Made by a program: the position numbers and the translations under genes. The notes beneath the pieces were generated by a model. That model was not told the origin of the DNA. It made no database searches and saw only the letters and a list, made by a program, of their open reading frames with translations. Positions 52,501-60,900 of a DNA stretch of 64,000 nucleotides are shown one piece after another. Location: assembly GCA_018398805.1 (NCBI GenBank), contig JAGFBZ010000855.1, positions 2,108,001 through 2,172,000 of the forward strand, in the 5' to 3' direction. The DNA is from Hirundichthys speculiger (lineage: Eukaryota; Chordata; Actinopteri; Beloniformes; Exocoetidae). Position 1 is the stretch's first letter. Every line of letters starts with the position of its first letter.

Positions 52501-54989
52501 AGGTACGTGCATTAAAAATTACTGCTACATGCCTTGTCTCATTTGGTTTGACCTTCAGGTTTGTCACAAACCTGACGGATGTCCTTTTAATACTCCAAAA
52601 TATACTGTATAGCTCCAGCCATTTATGATAAAGATGTCATGAACTAAAGTTTTATTATGTGCCTTCACAGGGTGACATTGGTCTGCCTGGTACACCAGGG
52701 CTGCCTGTAAGTTCACACTGCGTCATTTACATCTCATTATGTCTCTTGATGCAGTATGTAAGGTCAGCCGAATCTGAACTGTTGAAATGTGTTTGTGAGA
52801 CTATAACCTGCAGCGGTTTGACTGAGCTTTGTAAGTATTGTGGCCTTTTTGGCTGACCAGGCTCTGTAGACTGTGTTAAAACTGGGCCCACAGTGATGGA
52901 AATTGAGGTACTCAGGTGAGCAGTCTCTGTGTCACACTGCCATCACCTCAAAACAAGGAGCAGATAGAAAGGGCTCAGTGGGCATCCTTACCCTGGCCGA
53001 AAAGGATGGGGATGATCAGCCAGGCGGGAAGGAGTGGAGCTCCAAGCCTTAAGGTGTGGGAGAAGGGTGACAGTTAGTCACAAGCCGTATCCTATAAGGG
53101 TGAGACATGCACTCTTCAGTGCTTCTCCCTGCATGCTGCTTGTAGGAGAGCTACCCTAGCACCACGTTTTTCGAACTTACAATTGAACTGGCGGTATATG
53201 CGCTTTTCCTATGGTCATTTAAAATCAACTGCACATATAACATATTGAAGCAATTAAAGCGTGTACACACTGATGTTAAACATGGCACGACACACCAGAT
53301 ATGTGCATATAACTATGCATATATAGTCAACTATCTGCAAATATGATGAATGTGTGGGCAGAGATGCAAACATCCATACTCTCAATGCATTGTAGCCTGG
53401 GAGTTGAAGGCTGCCGCAGATTAAAGGTATGCTGTGGGTGGGTAGCTGATTATGTGCACATAATGAAGGGATCAGCCTGCCTGTTTAAATCGGCACTGCA
53501 GTGGAAGGAAGAAAAAAAAAGTCCCTCTGCTGCTGGCTGGCCCCTTTTATGTCACCAAAGTGCTTGCGATACCCACAGCCCTCTGCCTCCGTTCATTAGT
53601 TACTCTCTAATGCTAATTCTACACAACAAGGAAAGTAACAAGCGTTCCCTGACAGCCAAACATGGCTTTTGCAAACTTTCTAACACCATGCCAGTAAATC
53701 GGTTGGTGAGTGTGCGCAGAACACATTGGGTGGATGTTATTGAAGTATTGCCGAATTGCTGTCAGTGGATTTGTATTGTATTGCTTGTTACTTGAGGTCG
53801 AGACAGTGTGCACAATCCAGCTGAAGACCACGAGTAGTAATAAAACATGCATATGTGATATTCTAAAGTTTCTGGGTTGTCAGCCTCCCGCTTATCTTTT
53901 GCTTTCGGTTCTCATTTGTTGATCCACATGAGTCTTCAAACTAACACGAAACTTCCATCACCTCAGCTGTTACCAGGAAAAAAATCAGCTGTCTTCGACT
54001 TTCGGATGCCAGTTGAAAGAGGTCGCCAATTGCTTGGCTTGAATTTGAAAGCTGAGATGTTGTTGTAGCGTGGTGTTTACTCTGCCGCCTGGAGGGAAGA
54101 TCACTGTCTGGCCTCTCTAAACAGTAGCCAGCAGGGTGTCTGGACAGTTATAGTTCTCATGGCCTGACTTCTCTTCATATCATTCTGAATACTTCCTGAC
54201 TGTGTCAATTTCCTTAAGCTGTTATGGACCATTTCTTCTATGTTTTCAGACAGAAATAGTTTCATTGTTATTATTTCTTTGAATTTTAGGCCAACAATGA
54301 ATGCCTCAAAGGAGATCAGGTACTTTAAAATTTTTTTGAATTAATTTTGATGTTGTGTTTGTTTGTTTGTTTTAACTTGAGAAAATAAATTTTGATCTAT
54401 CATTTGCAGGGTCCCCAGGGTGACAAAGGAGCAAAGGTAACACAACAATGTTCACATTTTAACCTTGACTCTAATATGCACTCATTTTTCTCATTGGACA
54501 AAATGTACGTGACATTTTCTTTCAACTATTTGGTTCAAAAATCAATTACTGTAGCATCATAGGAAGAGCGTTGCACAAGAACTTTAGCTCAGCATATACA
54601 CTGATTAACTAGTTAATAGTTTATTATTAAGACACTTTGTAGAGTAATGGAATGAAGCTCTGATCAAGTGAGGCTGCAAATTGCCTATTAAGGAGATATT
54701 AGAGAAGTTTCCCAGAAGCTGTTCATGTCTTCGAGTCAAAATTACTGCTGTACATCCTAGCCTTTATTTATCCAGTTCCCTCACTGAAATTATGCTCTGT
54801 ATATACTGGTTTGCTGAGAACATGTGGCACAAACATCTGTCTCCATTAGATTTGACAAGAAGTAACGTGTAAATGTCTTCCTGCAGTGGCAAATGCTTTA
54901 GACCACAACCACATGTAATTGTGCCCTTTCCCCAGGGAGCTACTGGAGAGCCAGGCCAGCCTGGGCAACCAGGGAAAGAGGGCAAAAGG
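14208..54989 (+). CDS. col19a1: col19a1, collagen alpha-1(XIX), N-terminal part (14 coding exons)
   Basis: FACIT collagen of basement-membrane zones; in mammals it is needed for muscle-cell and oesophageal sphincter differentiation and for some synapses. The 14 exons join in frame to 392 codons: signal peptide (about 1-24), TSPN/laminin-G-like domain (about 31-243), cysteine-rich hinge (250-289) and Gly-X-Y repeats from 290 with one break at 356-362. Assignment to XIX rather than IX or XVI rests on close agreement with the recalled human protein (for example FRVRRTTKKDRWYLWQ, FDRQWHKL, VVVDGAKKVVEF) and on lmbrd1 lying divergently upstream. All collagenous exons are phase 0. The remaining triple helix and the C terminus lie beyond the window. 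Two exons expected from human between 21541 and 50901 were not found. Whether this is the only paralogue in the genome cannot be told. Confidence 0.9.
14445..14545 (+). repeat. AATTG-tailed teleost repeat
   Basis: Shares tactaatatttgctcggggg, a diverged 'gaaaaggacctcgaggcaat' block and 'tttacaaataaagttgaatt' with the copy at 43918-44029. It lies in the 539-base intron between coding exons 1 and 2. Confidence 0.6.
14838..14912 (+). CDS. col19a1: col19a1 coding exon 2: start of TSPN domain
   Basis: 75 nt between cctcag and gtatgt, phase 1 in and out. It encodes DDPCPPLKVEEHRFSDVLDR and then PLEITG. Cys34 matches the first conserved cysteine of the mature FACIT N-terminal domain, and the peptide parallels the recalled human ESCPIL-RIEGH segment. 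Confidence 0.9.
15001..15100 (+). CDS. col19a1: col19a1 coding exon 3: TSPN domain
   Basis: 100 nt between tttcacag and gtaaac, phase 1 in and phase 2 out. It encodes FDLSEKFLLRKGTLTEDLPS followed by FRLGSSPLIKPT. The FDL, F-LGS-LI pattern is the usual first beta-strand pair of the laminin-G-like fold in FACIT collagens. Confidence 0.9.
15101..19321 (+). other. col19a1 intron
   Basis: 4.2-kb intron, GT at 15101 and AG at 19320-19321. It holds A/T runs and unique-looking sequence; open reading frames near 15297 and 15935 have no recognisable protein pattern. I see no further exon or nameable repeat. Confidence 0.8.
19322..19445 (+). CDS. col19a1: col19a1 coding exon 4: TSPN domain
   Basis: 124 nt, phase 2 in and phase 0 out, between ttcgtag and gtaggc. 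It encodes LIFPNGLPSEYSLVSLFRVR followed by RTTKKDRWYLWQIFDQSGG and SQ. The GLP-EYS, FR-R, KK-RW-LWQ pattern is close to the recalled human XIX sequence and is the strongest single match in the gene. The acceptor has an unusual G three bases before the AG but a good T run. Confidence 0.93.
19560..19835 (+). CDS. col19a1: col19a1 coding exon 5: TSPN/laminin-G core
   Basis: 276 nt (92 codons), phase 0 both ends, between ctccacag and gtatgt; the largest coding exon in the window. It encodes the core of the laminin-G-like sandwich: VVVDGAKKVVEF, LFDRQWHKLSISVQ and IVSIYIDCK, with Cys189 expected to pair with a later cysteine, then GRTLITTR and DGRPVD. All are landmark strands of FACIT TSPN domains. 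The upstream reading frame stays open through the preceding 114-nt intron, but that stretch has clear splice signals and no homology. Confidence 0.95.
19984..20064 (+). CDS. col19a1: col19a1 coding exon 6: end of TSPN domain
   Basis: 81 nt, phase 0, between ttctacag and gtaaaa. It encodes IELKQILIYCDPYMAEMENC followed by CELLEPK. The IEL-Q--IYC strand closes the domain, and the following Cys-Cys pair (242-243) matches the recalled human ETCCE. Confidence 0.93.
20670..20789 (+). CDS. col19a1: col19a1 coding exon 7: cysteine-rich hinge before the triple helix
   Basis: 120 nt, phase 0, between gatccag and gtacaa. It encodes a flexible Pro/Ser/Thr-rich linker with Cys250 at its start and a closing Cys-Pro-Cys (283-285) before AEK, comparable to the human linker ending in CQC. 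These cysteines are candidates for interchain bonds. An N-glycosylation sequon, Asn-Gly-Thr, is present at Asn257. The linker body is poorly conserved with human, as expected for a spacer. Confidence 0.88.
21479..21541 (+). CDS. col19a1: col19a1 coding exon 8: first Gly-X-Y exon
   Basis: 63 nt, phase 0, between cctcacag and gtagca. It encodes seven uninterrupted Gly-X-Y triplets: GDAGLPGVVGLP then GQKGDKGEK. It matches the recalled human GEAGLPGAPGSPGQKGHKGE. This is the N-terminal start of the triple helix, about residue 290, the same place as in human. Confidence 0.93.
22534..22551. repeat. 18-bp perfect palindrome
   Basis: CTGTTGTCTAGACAACAG reads the same on both strands. It lies 1 kb inside the first large intron. 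Confidence 0.9.
23080..23108. repeat. (CAC)n/(CAA)n trinucleotide tract
   Basis: Imperfect tandem CAC units running into CAA units. Confidence 0.85.
23544..23578. repeat. 14-bp perfect inverted repeat with 7-base loop
   Basis: GATATTGTACTTTT (23544-23557) and AAAAGTACAATATC (23565-23578) are exact reverse complements. Confidence 0.9.
24547..24655. repeat. possible decayed teleost interspersed repeat
   Basis: The segment containing agtgctcaaggacacc and cggggatcaaataagc resembles a widespread fish repeat with 'ccaaggacac...gggatcgaacc'. Family not named; match made from memory. Confidence 0.4.
26258..26568 (+). repeat. (TGGA)n-tailed teleost interspersed repeat, fullest copy
   Basis: Contains the well-known blocks tgtggagtttgcatgttctc, gtactccggcttcctcccac, ctaaattgcccgtagg and ggtgacctgtccagggtgta, ending in five TGGA units. 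These are the signature of a very abundant fish retroposon with a TGGA tail. Three truncated minus-strand copies of its 3' end lie at 1945-2060, 8557-8711 and 38081-38220. Whether it is best called a SINE or the tail of a LINE I leave open. Confidence 0.8.
26757..26925 (-). repeat. AATTG-tailed teleost repeat, minus orientation
   Basis: The plus strand reads tttatttgtgtggcgccaat and then ccaagcactttacacag, the reverse of the 'ctgtaaagcgc...acaaatacaattgaattg' repeat seen at 43918-44029. Common in fish genomes. Confidence 0.6.
28463..28556. repeat. compound (CA)n(TA)n(CA)n microsatellite
   Basis: About 10 CA units, then about 26 TA units (28487-28538), then a second short CA block. Long open reading frames of alternating Ile/Tyr or Thr/His on both strands here come only from this tract. 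Confidence 0.95.
28557..28745. repeat. probable MITE or other interspersed repeat
   Basis: Begins gtggtacctctacttacgaa and later contains actagaaaagcactcggaga. Both phrases recur widely in teleost DNA as I remember it. Family and exact ends are not determined. Confidence 0.45.
28750..29715 (-). mobile_element. decayed Tc1/mariner transposon with transposase relic
   Basis: On the minus strand, broken frames read TTARAIIHK (the helix-turn-helix end of a Tc1 transposase), VHDSTISKRLGKNGMHGR, LLTKKNKKTNLSFVKRHL and WTDETKMELFEW, the last carrying the first catalytic Asp of the DDE triad. Several in-frame stops and a truncated second half show it is dead. The plus-strand right end (ggtccaggttggttgggtag and then the aaaactgctttttgtattca block) is the familiar terminal region of this fish family. 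Terminal inverted repeats were not resolved. Confidence 0.8.
29776..29814. repeat. 39-base near-perfect hairpin
   Basis: Arms 29776-29793 and 29797-29814 pair at 17 of 18 positions around a 3-base loop (CACATATCAAAG with CTTTGATATGTG, then an inner TCACA with TGTGA). It lies just outside the right end of the Tc1 relic. Confidence 0.85.
31083..31127 (+). CDS. col19a1: col19a1 coding exon 9: Gly-X-Y exon
   Basis: 45 nt, phase 0, between cattgcag and gtaagt. It encodes five perfect triplets, GELGSEGQKGIDGEK, matching the recalled human GEQGFEGSKGETGEK. The exon is isolated between introns of 9.5 and 19.8 kb, but its splice signals, frame and triplet register leave little doubt. Confidence 0.9.
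32750..34995 (+). mobile_element. degraded LINE retrotransposon with reverse-transcriptase remains
   Basis: Translated fragments in shifting frames resemble a common fish LINE: W-EFVQDVYMCFVD (finger region of the reverse transcriptase), SILFIMFDRIYKPSQG, then FADDVLLLTS (the catalytic YADD box in FADD form, about 33711-33740), followed near 34550-34990 by a 3' region resembling ELS-KAKLS and a closing block. The text around 32820-32900 (tgtttgggccccaaggccca) matches the 5' side of the same family. Frameshifts and stops throughout. An RTE-like affinity is my guess. Confidence 0.7.
37340..37363. repeat. 9-bp perfect inverted repeat with 6-base loop
   Basis: AAAGCTAAC (37340-37348) pairs exactly with GTTAGCTTT (37355-37363). 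Confidence 0.85.
38081..38220 (-). repeat. (TGGA)n-tailed teleost interspersed repeat, 3' fragment
   Basis: CCAT units, one mutated to GCAT, then tctatacccgcttaatcctc, gcagggtcacggggatctgc and ggggtacaccctgga. Closest of the three fragments to the copy at 26258-26568. Confidence 0.75.
43918..44029 (+). repeat. AATTG-tailed teleost repeat
   Basis: Contains atatttgctcaggggtcatg, ctgtaaagcgcctagagaca, ctacacaaatac and a tail of three AATTG units. Related copies lie at 14445-14545 and, reversed, at 26757-26925. Confidence 0.7.
44541..44570. repeat. C-rich tract
   Basis: Runs of C broken by A and T (ccccacccccc-type). Low complexity. Confidence 0.8.
46407..46610. mobile_element. hAT-type MITE with perfect 8-bp target-site duplication
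   Basis: The ends are inverted repeats: CATGGGTGTCAAACTGAT on the left, and CACAGGTGTCAAACTGAT as the reverse complement of the right (16 of 18 match). Further inside, aaagggccgtgtgg is mirrored by ccacacggcccttt. The 204-base element is flanked on both sides by TCCTACAC (46399-46406 and 46611-46618). An 8-bp duplication and a CAgnG-like end are hallmarks of hAT transposons. It is too short to code for a transposase, so it is non-autonomous. Confidence 0.85.
47479..47508. repeat. (CA)n microsatellite
   Basis: About 14 CA units with one CG interruption. Confidence 0.9.
49134..49605. mobile_element. MITE candidate with 18-bp terminal inverted repeats
   Basis: The left end GGCCCAAATAAGGGATGA and the reverse complement of the right end GGCCCGAATAAAGGATGA match at 16 of 18 bases. 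A sub-terminal 'aaaaatgggggtcatctt' on the left has a related 'aaaaatagggatcagagtca' near the right end. The interior (472 bases overall) has no coding sign. I see no clear target-site duplication, so superfamily and exact ends remain open. Confidence 0.55.
50901..50954 (+). CDS. col19a1: col19a1 coding exon 10: Gly-X-Y exon
   Basis: 54 nt, the classic fibrillar/FACIT collagen exon size, phase 0, between gttcctag and gtgagt. It encodes GLKGDPGPVGPVGPKGSK, matching the recalled human GLKGDLGPHGPPGPKGEK. Upstream is a T-rich polypyrimidine tract more than 40 bases long. Confidence 0.93.
50955..52670 (+). other. col19a1 intron
   Basis: 1.7-kb intron, gtgagt to cttcacag. It holds T runs and one half of a 45-base near-duplicate (51527-51572). 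Nothing else is recognised. Confidence 0.85.
52671..52706 (+). CDS. col19a1: col19a1 coding exon 11: Gly-X-Y exon
   Basis: 36 nt, phase 0, between cttcacag and gtaagt. It encodes four triplets, GDIGLPGTPGLP, matching the recalled human GDTGPPGPPALP. Human has an imperfection in the last triplet here (A for G), so this is a spot where the triple helix is known to falter; the fish keeps perfect triplets and places its break in the next exon. Confidence 0.88.
52707..54289 (+). other. col19a1 intron
   Basis: 1.6-kb intron, gtaagt to attttag. It contains the second half of the near-duplicate (52949-52991). A 150-codon open frame at 53343-53795 shows no protein pattern and is taken as chance. Confidence 0.8.
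54290..54319 (+). CDS. col19a1: col19a1 coding exon 12: interruption exon with a cysteine
   Basis: 30 nt, phase 0, between tttgaattttag and gtactt. It encodes ANNECLKGDQ: seven residues without Gly-X-Y (ANNECLK), then the triplet GDQ, which restores register into the next exon. Length is a multiple of 3 but not of 9, unlike its neighbours. Cys360 sits in the break. Human at this position reads approximately GSLGIQ, without cysteine as I recall. The exon is short and its acceptor only fair, but it keeps frame and triplet register on the 3' side, which a chance exon seldom does. Confidence 0.7.
54410..54436 (+). CDS. col19a1: col19a1 coding exon 13: Gly-X-Y exon
   Basis: 27 nt, phase 0, between catttgcag and gtaaca. 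It encodes GPQGDKGAK, corresponding to human GPQGPPGKE. A 27-nt exon is a standard half-unit of the 54-nt collagen exon. The preceding intron is only 90 bases. Confidence 0.85.
54936..54989 (+). CDS. col19a1: col19a1 coding exon 14: Gly-X-Y exon, last in window
   Basis: 54 nt, phase 0, between ttccccag and gtgagt. It encodes six triplets, GATGEPGQPGQPGKEGKR, similar in place to the human GKTGPPGKPGPPGPP segment. In human a non-collagenous stretch of about 25 residues comes soon after. Its exon is not seen in the remaining 9 kb. Confidence 0.92.
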
Positions 54990-57900
54990 GTGAGTAAACA
55001 GAGACAGTTAACCAGTTGTGTGGCCTGGCTTTTGGGTGCTCTGACTGGGAGACCTTTGCCTGGAGAAAGAGAAGCTGATTGGCCACGGTGGCTGTAGATA
55101 ATCCTCTGTGGTTATGGGCCTTGCTGAGAGCATGCTGTATGACAATTAATGAATGGGATCCATGGTCAAAGGGTCACACACGCACATATTCACAGTACGA
55201 CTGGCAGCACACATGCTTACGCTCCGTTAGTGTGGTGGGCAGTGTTAAGTTTCTAAAAGCTTGATTTGGAGCAGACACAATGTCAGCAAGTGACTCTGCT
55301 GACATATAATAGCACATTCATTATTTTGTGACCTTTGATTGTAATAATTCTGGTTAGGAATACAAGTGTCAGGATTTGATACGAGATGTCTTAATCAAAA
55401 GTGGACATCTAGTGCAATATTAATTCAAGAAAAGAATTATTTGCAAAACTCTGCATCTGTCTTCCAGGAAACATATAAGATATCTTTCTTTTCTTTAATA
55501 GACATTTAAAAAATGAAGTTGAATTTTTAATTTGCACACTGTGCTTTGACATAAGTATAAAAAACAAAAAAAGTTATGGTGTTATTGAAGATTTTCAACA
55601 ATACTTAGCATTTCTGTTTTGTGTCTTGGAGAGAAAGGTCATAAAACAGAAGAAAATGGCTGCATGGCAGCAAAATACACTCCCTCATAAGTAGGTCAGG
55701 CAAATGTTCTTCATAGATGAAGCTAATATGAAGATGATGCAGCTGATTCAAAACATCTGGATATATGTATGACAGGAATTGGAACCTTCTGAGATGCAAA
55801 ATGTCATCTAATACCACAATTCACAGCCTATTATCAGTTGGACATTTTTTTATTATTATTATTTCCTTGAATGCAATGTCATCTATGATAGAAATTTCCC
55901 ATTGAACAGAAGTGGAAACATAGGCTTGGTACTGTTGTCTCCCCACCTCATTAGTCATTGAGTTATTTTAAACCTAACCTGACTTAAGAAGAGCCCCGCG
56001 TCAGAGGTATCAATTATAGTGTGCACTTTTCTTCTGGAATTTTATGATAACTCTCTCAATCATAATTGGGTGAGAAAAAAATAGAATACTGCTCTCTGTT
56101 TGATGTTGTGGTTTCCTGCTTTGCTACTGTATATCCCTATAATGTTTTTTTTTTTTGCTTGAGTTATTTCTTTGAAGGTTCTGTAGGTAAAACAGCTGCA
56201 GGGCATCAAACTTGCACCTCCAGACTTTGTGCTGTTGTTGCTGCTGAAGACACAGTTCTGATCTATTAATACCGCGTCTTTGATGACTGGCTGACTTCAT
56301 GGTGACTGTTAATGTGCTAAGGTTTCTGCGTATTCTTAGACCTGAGAGTCACACGGAGACCAAGTTGTTGACCAGCGTGTGTTTCTGCAGTTCGACAGGC
56401 TATTTTAAGAAGGCGAACATGTATCATGACCAGGAGCTAGTGCTAGCTCGTGGCCAGCTGAAACGGCAATAGACTGTCACCCAATTAGCAATTCTTGACC
56501 ATGCCAGCAATTTATTGGTTTCAAGAAGAGCTGTGGCTGCGATACGAATGATGCAGGATATCTTGATGCAACTCTGCATCCTCCATAGAATAGCTGGAAG
56601 TGGAAAGCTTTCACAAAGCCTTAGAATCAAGCCAGACCGTCTCTCAAACTGTCCACTTTAATTTATTGTTGAGGAAACTACAACCACTCTAAGCCATCCA
56701 GATTTACTTCAAGGAGATATGGAGGACATTGTTGTGGGAAGAAGAGGAATGATGCCATTTGCAGCGATCCCTCTCTGAAGCTAACACAACATCTGCAAGA
56801 GAATATCAAGGGCAGTCACTAAACCATTTTTGTTACCCTATGTCTTAACATTCACGGCATCTTGATCTTATCCTATTACCTTGATTTATGAATTGTCAGA
56901 GTGACAACTATGACCAGGAATTTATGGGGACGTATCCCCACATTGTACATTGCCATAAATGATAATGTGAATAACATGGTTCTGTCTAATATGAACAGCT
57001 CTGGCTCAGAGTGATAGAAAAGGACTTTGGTATTCAAAGGCAAATTACAGTCAGACAAAAATTAAGATGGGAAGAACCAGTAAGAATGATACGTCCTTCT
57101 TGCTGAAGATGGCCTGTTAAAATATTTATCACACTCAGTAAGGATGTGCTTAGCTCCGTGCTGCCATTCTATGGTCGGGGTCCCCCCACACCAGTGGAGG
57201 AGGTGCAAAAAAATCCTTCAATTTAGTCAGCTGGGAGCCAAGCATTAAGTTTTGCTTCGACTGCAGGTGGCAGCACGTAGGTACACAGACGTTACATTAA
57301 GTATCCTGTCACAGTTGTCATTAAAGGTGGCAAATATGAAGTTTGATTGTAACGCCACGTATGCACACAAAAGTGATGTAGACGCTGAGCCAGGGAGCCT
57401 TATATAAGTGACAAATCACATGAATTGGTTTTCTTAAAATAGGACGGAAACCTACACAGTAAACACTGCTTTCTTAAGAGCAAAATACATAGGGAACGCC
57501 ACAGCAGGGTTTGTTTATTTGCCTTATTCCAAGTCTTCCCAACATATCCAGCTCCGGGAGTAGGCACTTGTGAGTGGGTTCAGTCCAGATATGGGGTTCA
57601 TCCCTGGGCATGGCAGCATGTTCCTGTGGATTAATAAATAAGCACATTCAGAAATCCCTATTTCTAGGGGTTCCTAGAGTTTAAATCCGTGTCTAACAAG
57701 AGATTAAGCCTCATTTACCTGATAAATATATCTGTACAGAAAAAAAAACAACCCCAGCTGTGTGTGGATTGAATGTTTGTGATGTTGTTATGTATTTTTG
57801 GTATAATGGTGCTGGCATTTGTTCTGATTAAATAGAACGAGGGCACAAGCATTAAAAATAGATTTTCTTTTTATATTGATAATCTCAACTGATAAATAAT

Positions 57901-60900
57901 GTAAATGCTGTTTTTCTTTTTGCATTTTGCAGAATATTAATAAAAAGACATTTGAAACCCCAGTTTAATGAGCACAGGCCGCTTCTGTCTCAAGGTTTCC
58001 TAGTTTCCTGCTTTGGACAATGCGCAGTGTTGACAGATGTTCTGTGCTGTGCTCTTATTAGACGTAGATGTGCTTGTGCAGAGATGATGAAACACCAGCA
58101 AGCCCAGGAGGAAGGGAGAACATCACTACTGCTCCATGAACAGATATGTTCTCTTCAAATGAATTATGCAATGAAGATCCTCTCTGTGATTTATTCATTC
58201 TTTAATATATTTAAATTTAGTTATCTGGTTACTTCTGTGCTTTTTTTTTTTTTTTTTTTTTTTTGCTTTTTTTTTTTCTAAAGACGAGGGAAACATTTTT
58301 GCAAGTCAGTAAAAATGGGTTGGTAGGTTTCGAATCTGCTGTGAGGAATTTACATTCTTTGATGCAGAATTGACATCAAATAAGTGGAAACGTTCTCAGT
58401 CAGCTGCCTTCCAGTTGTCTTCAGGATGTCTCCTTTGTAGAAAAGCTCCTGTCTCTCATAAAAAAAATTTCTGAACAACTCTACTAGCCTTTTGAAATAC
58501 CTCTCTTATGTCAAGGAAATAATCGACTACAAAAGTCCTAATAAAGCAGAAAAGGCTCAGATCATGATCCTGGCAGGGCTACACAATATTTGAAGGTTAT
58601 ATCTACAAAAGTAATGCTTTTATATCCGAGGTCTTTTTTCACCAAATGTACAGCATCATTTGTGCAGATTAGACAGTCCAGCCCGATAACTGATGGCTAT
58701 TGAAGGAATGTAACAGAATGGAGCTGTGACGTGTGACTTCGATTTTACTAATAGGTGATTCACCCTCCACTGTCCTCCTACAGCACAACCAGAGTGGTGT
58801 CCAATTACAACGTCCAAGCCTTATTACTCACTTCTGAACAAAGGTATTCTGTTGTTCAGAAATGATTCTTGACTGAACATGAAAACATGTTTTATGTTAA
58901 GGCAGTGTTGCTAGTGGTGCACAAAGTGCCTCTAAAAGTGGACCTAATGGATTTGTATCCTCTGACAGCAGCCACGCTGCAACTTAGAGTCCCAGTATTA
59001 TTTAACCATACACACATATCAGTGAAGTCATGAAACCAGTCAGGAATGTGATCCATATGCTGAAAATAAAATGAAACTAGAGAACACTGGCGTAAAGGCA
59101 ATGTCTACGAGTTGGTTGGTAGGAGGACATTTTTTAAATTCAGTTTTAAATGTGTAATGGCTATTTGTGATATATGACAAGTTTGCCTCCATAAGTCCTG
59201 ACCACAAATGCTGACATCATTTTTTCTACATTTATCTCTTCACGCTCGCTTGGATGGATGTTATCTATCAAATGTTTACTCCCATCAGGAGAACCAATAA
59301 GCAATACTGGAGCTAATATATTTTCTCTTCGACCAAACTGATGGTCACTTTCTCTCAGAACAAGGTTTTTCTTGGCACTGCTATCCTTCTGGTGATCTCC
59401 TTTTAGATGGCTTTATGCAAGTGCTCTGAGGTCAAACTATTAGTGTCATCTGTGATGCAATAACATACATCAACTTTAAAACCAATACTGTGTATCCTCA
59501 TTGCACAGTTAATCGCCTTTGTCATTTAACCTAATTTAAAAAAGCACGCCACTTACTGAAAACCAAATGCACGCTGTAACTGGAATGCAGATGACTCCCC
59601 TCTGCAGGACGGAGCAAATACTGTTTTGAGATAATTGAACCAAAGCAGTAGAGATGACGTTCATATCATATCTAATGCATTTGGCCAAGAATCATTTCAA
59701 TCAGTCTTTGTGTCTGTGGAGACGCATGTGGACAGTGGCAGTGATGGGGAAGGAGTAATGGCTCAGTTTGCGGTGGCTGAAACATTTGGCAGCAGTTCCT
59801 TTGCTCCGTAGGTGGAGGGAGGTAGACATGAACAGCAGCTGTAGCAGACGGTTGACCTCTACCAGAGCACCTGCAGCGCGAGATTATTAAGTAACGAGTC
59901 CCTGGTGAGAATTAAAGTCTTCCTGCCAGAAGTTCTCCATGGGAGGCTATGGCTGATTTGGGTGATACAGTAAATGCATGAAATGAAAGCGTCTTGATTA
60001 AATCCATCTTTTATACGTCCGGTTCAGTATTATATATAATGATGTTTTCAATTATTTTCTCCAGCTGGGCTTTCTGACATGAGAGGGCAAATGGCCTCAG
60101 TAGTTTCACATTTACATTAAACAGAACCGTTTGTGTGCCTTTTTTATTGTGCCTTTGTGTAAAGTCATCTTTGTTCTGGCACAGAATGTGATTTGTATCA
60201 GATCAAAGCTTTGACATCATAACCATACAGTGCATAAGTCCTGCGGTACACACACGTCCATCTAGCCTAACACGTACGTTAATACATTGGTGCCCTGTAA
60301 ATTTAGTTGGAGCTTTTTTGCTGGAAGAGTCTGTCATCTTCTCACACTTTTAACAGCGTTTTGGTAAATCTAAAGCATTTTTATGTCCCATTACAAACAG
60401 CTGTCTACAGACATTTACAAGCCTGACTGAGTTCCTACTCTGTTCTATATGTACAGATTTATATGCATGTCTGCTAAATTTATTCTAACTCAGTGTGGTT
60501 TATCTGTAAATTCATCATGTGGTATATTACACCACTGAAATACAATTGGTGACTACCATCTACCGATGGTGCATAAGCTCAAAGCAGTGTTTCAACAGAA
60601 TGGTGTGATGTAGATGTGTAGTTACAGTTTTGGCCTGACCTGCTGAAGCTCAATGACAGAGAAACACAGAGAGAAGAATTTACAGGTCAGCAGGGCTCAC
60701 AGCTGAGACTTTATGGCAAGATTTACACCCCCTGTGATTTCACAAGCAAGGAGGAGCATTCCTTAACCCTTTGCAGAACAAAATGGAAATGGCTCGTCTT
60801 CTGTTTCCATCTAAATTTGCACTGAAGAAATTTAGAGAGGCATGCTCTTGACACCTGTAATGCACCAGGAGGTAACACATTTGCCCAGAACACAAGGCAA

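Noticed and set aside
56207..56260. GGCATCAAACTTGCACC after ctgcag, resembling the human segment that follows exon 14 (GIHQTL).
   Set aside because: Only the first two residues agree and there is no donor in a sensible place.
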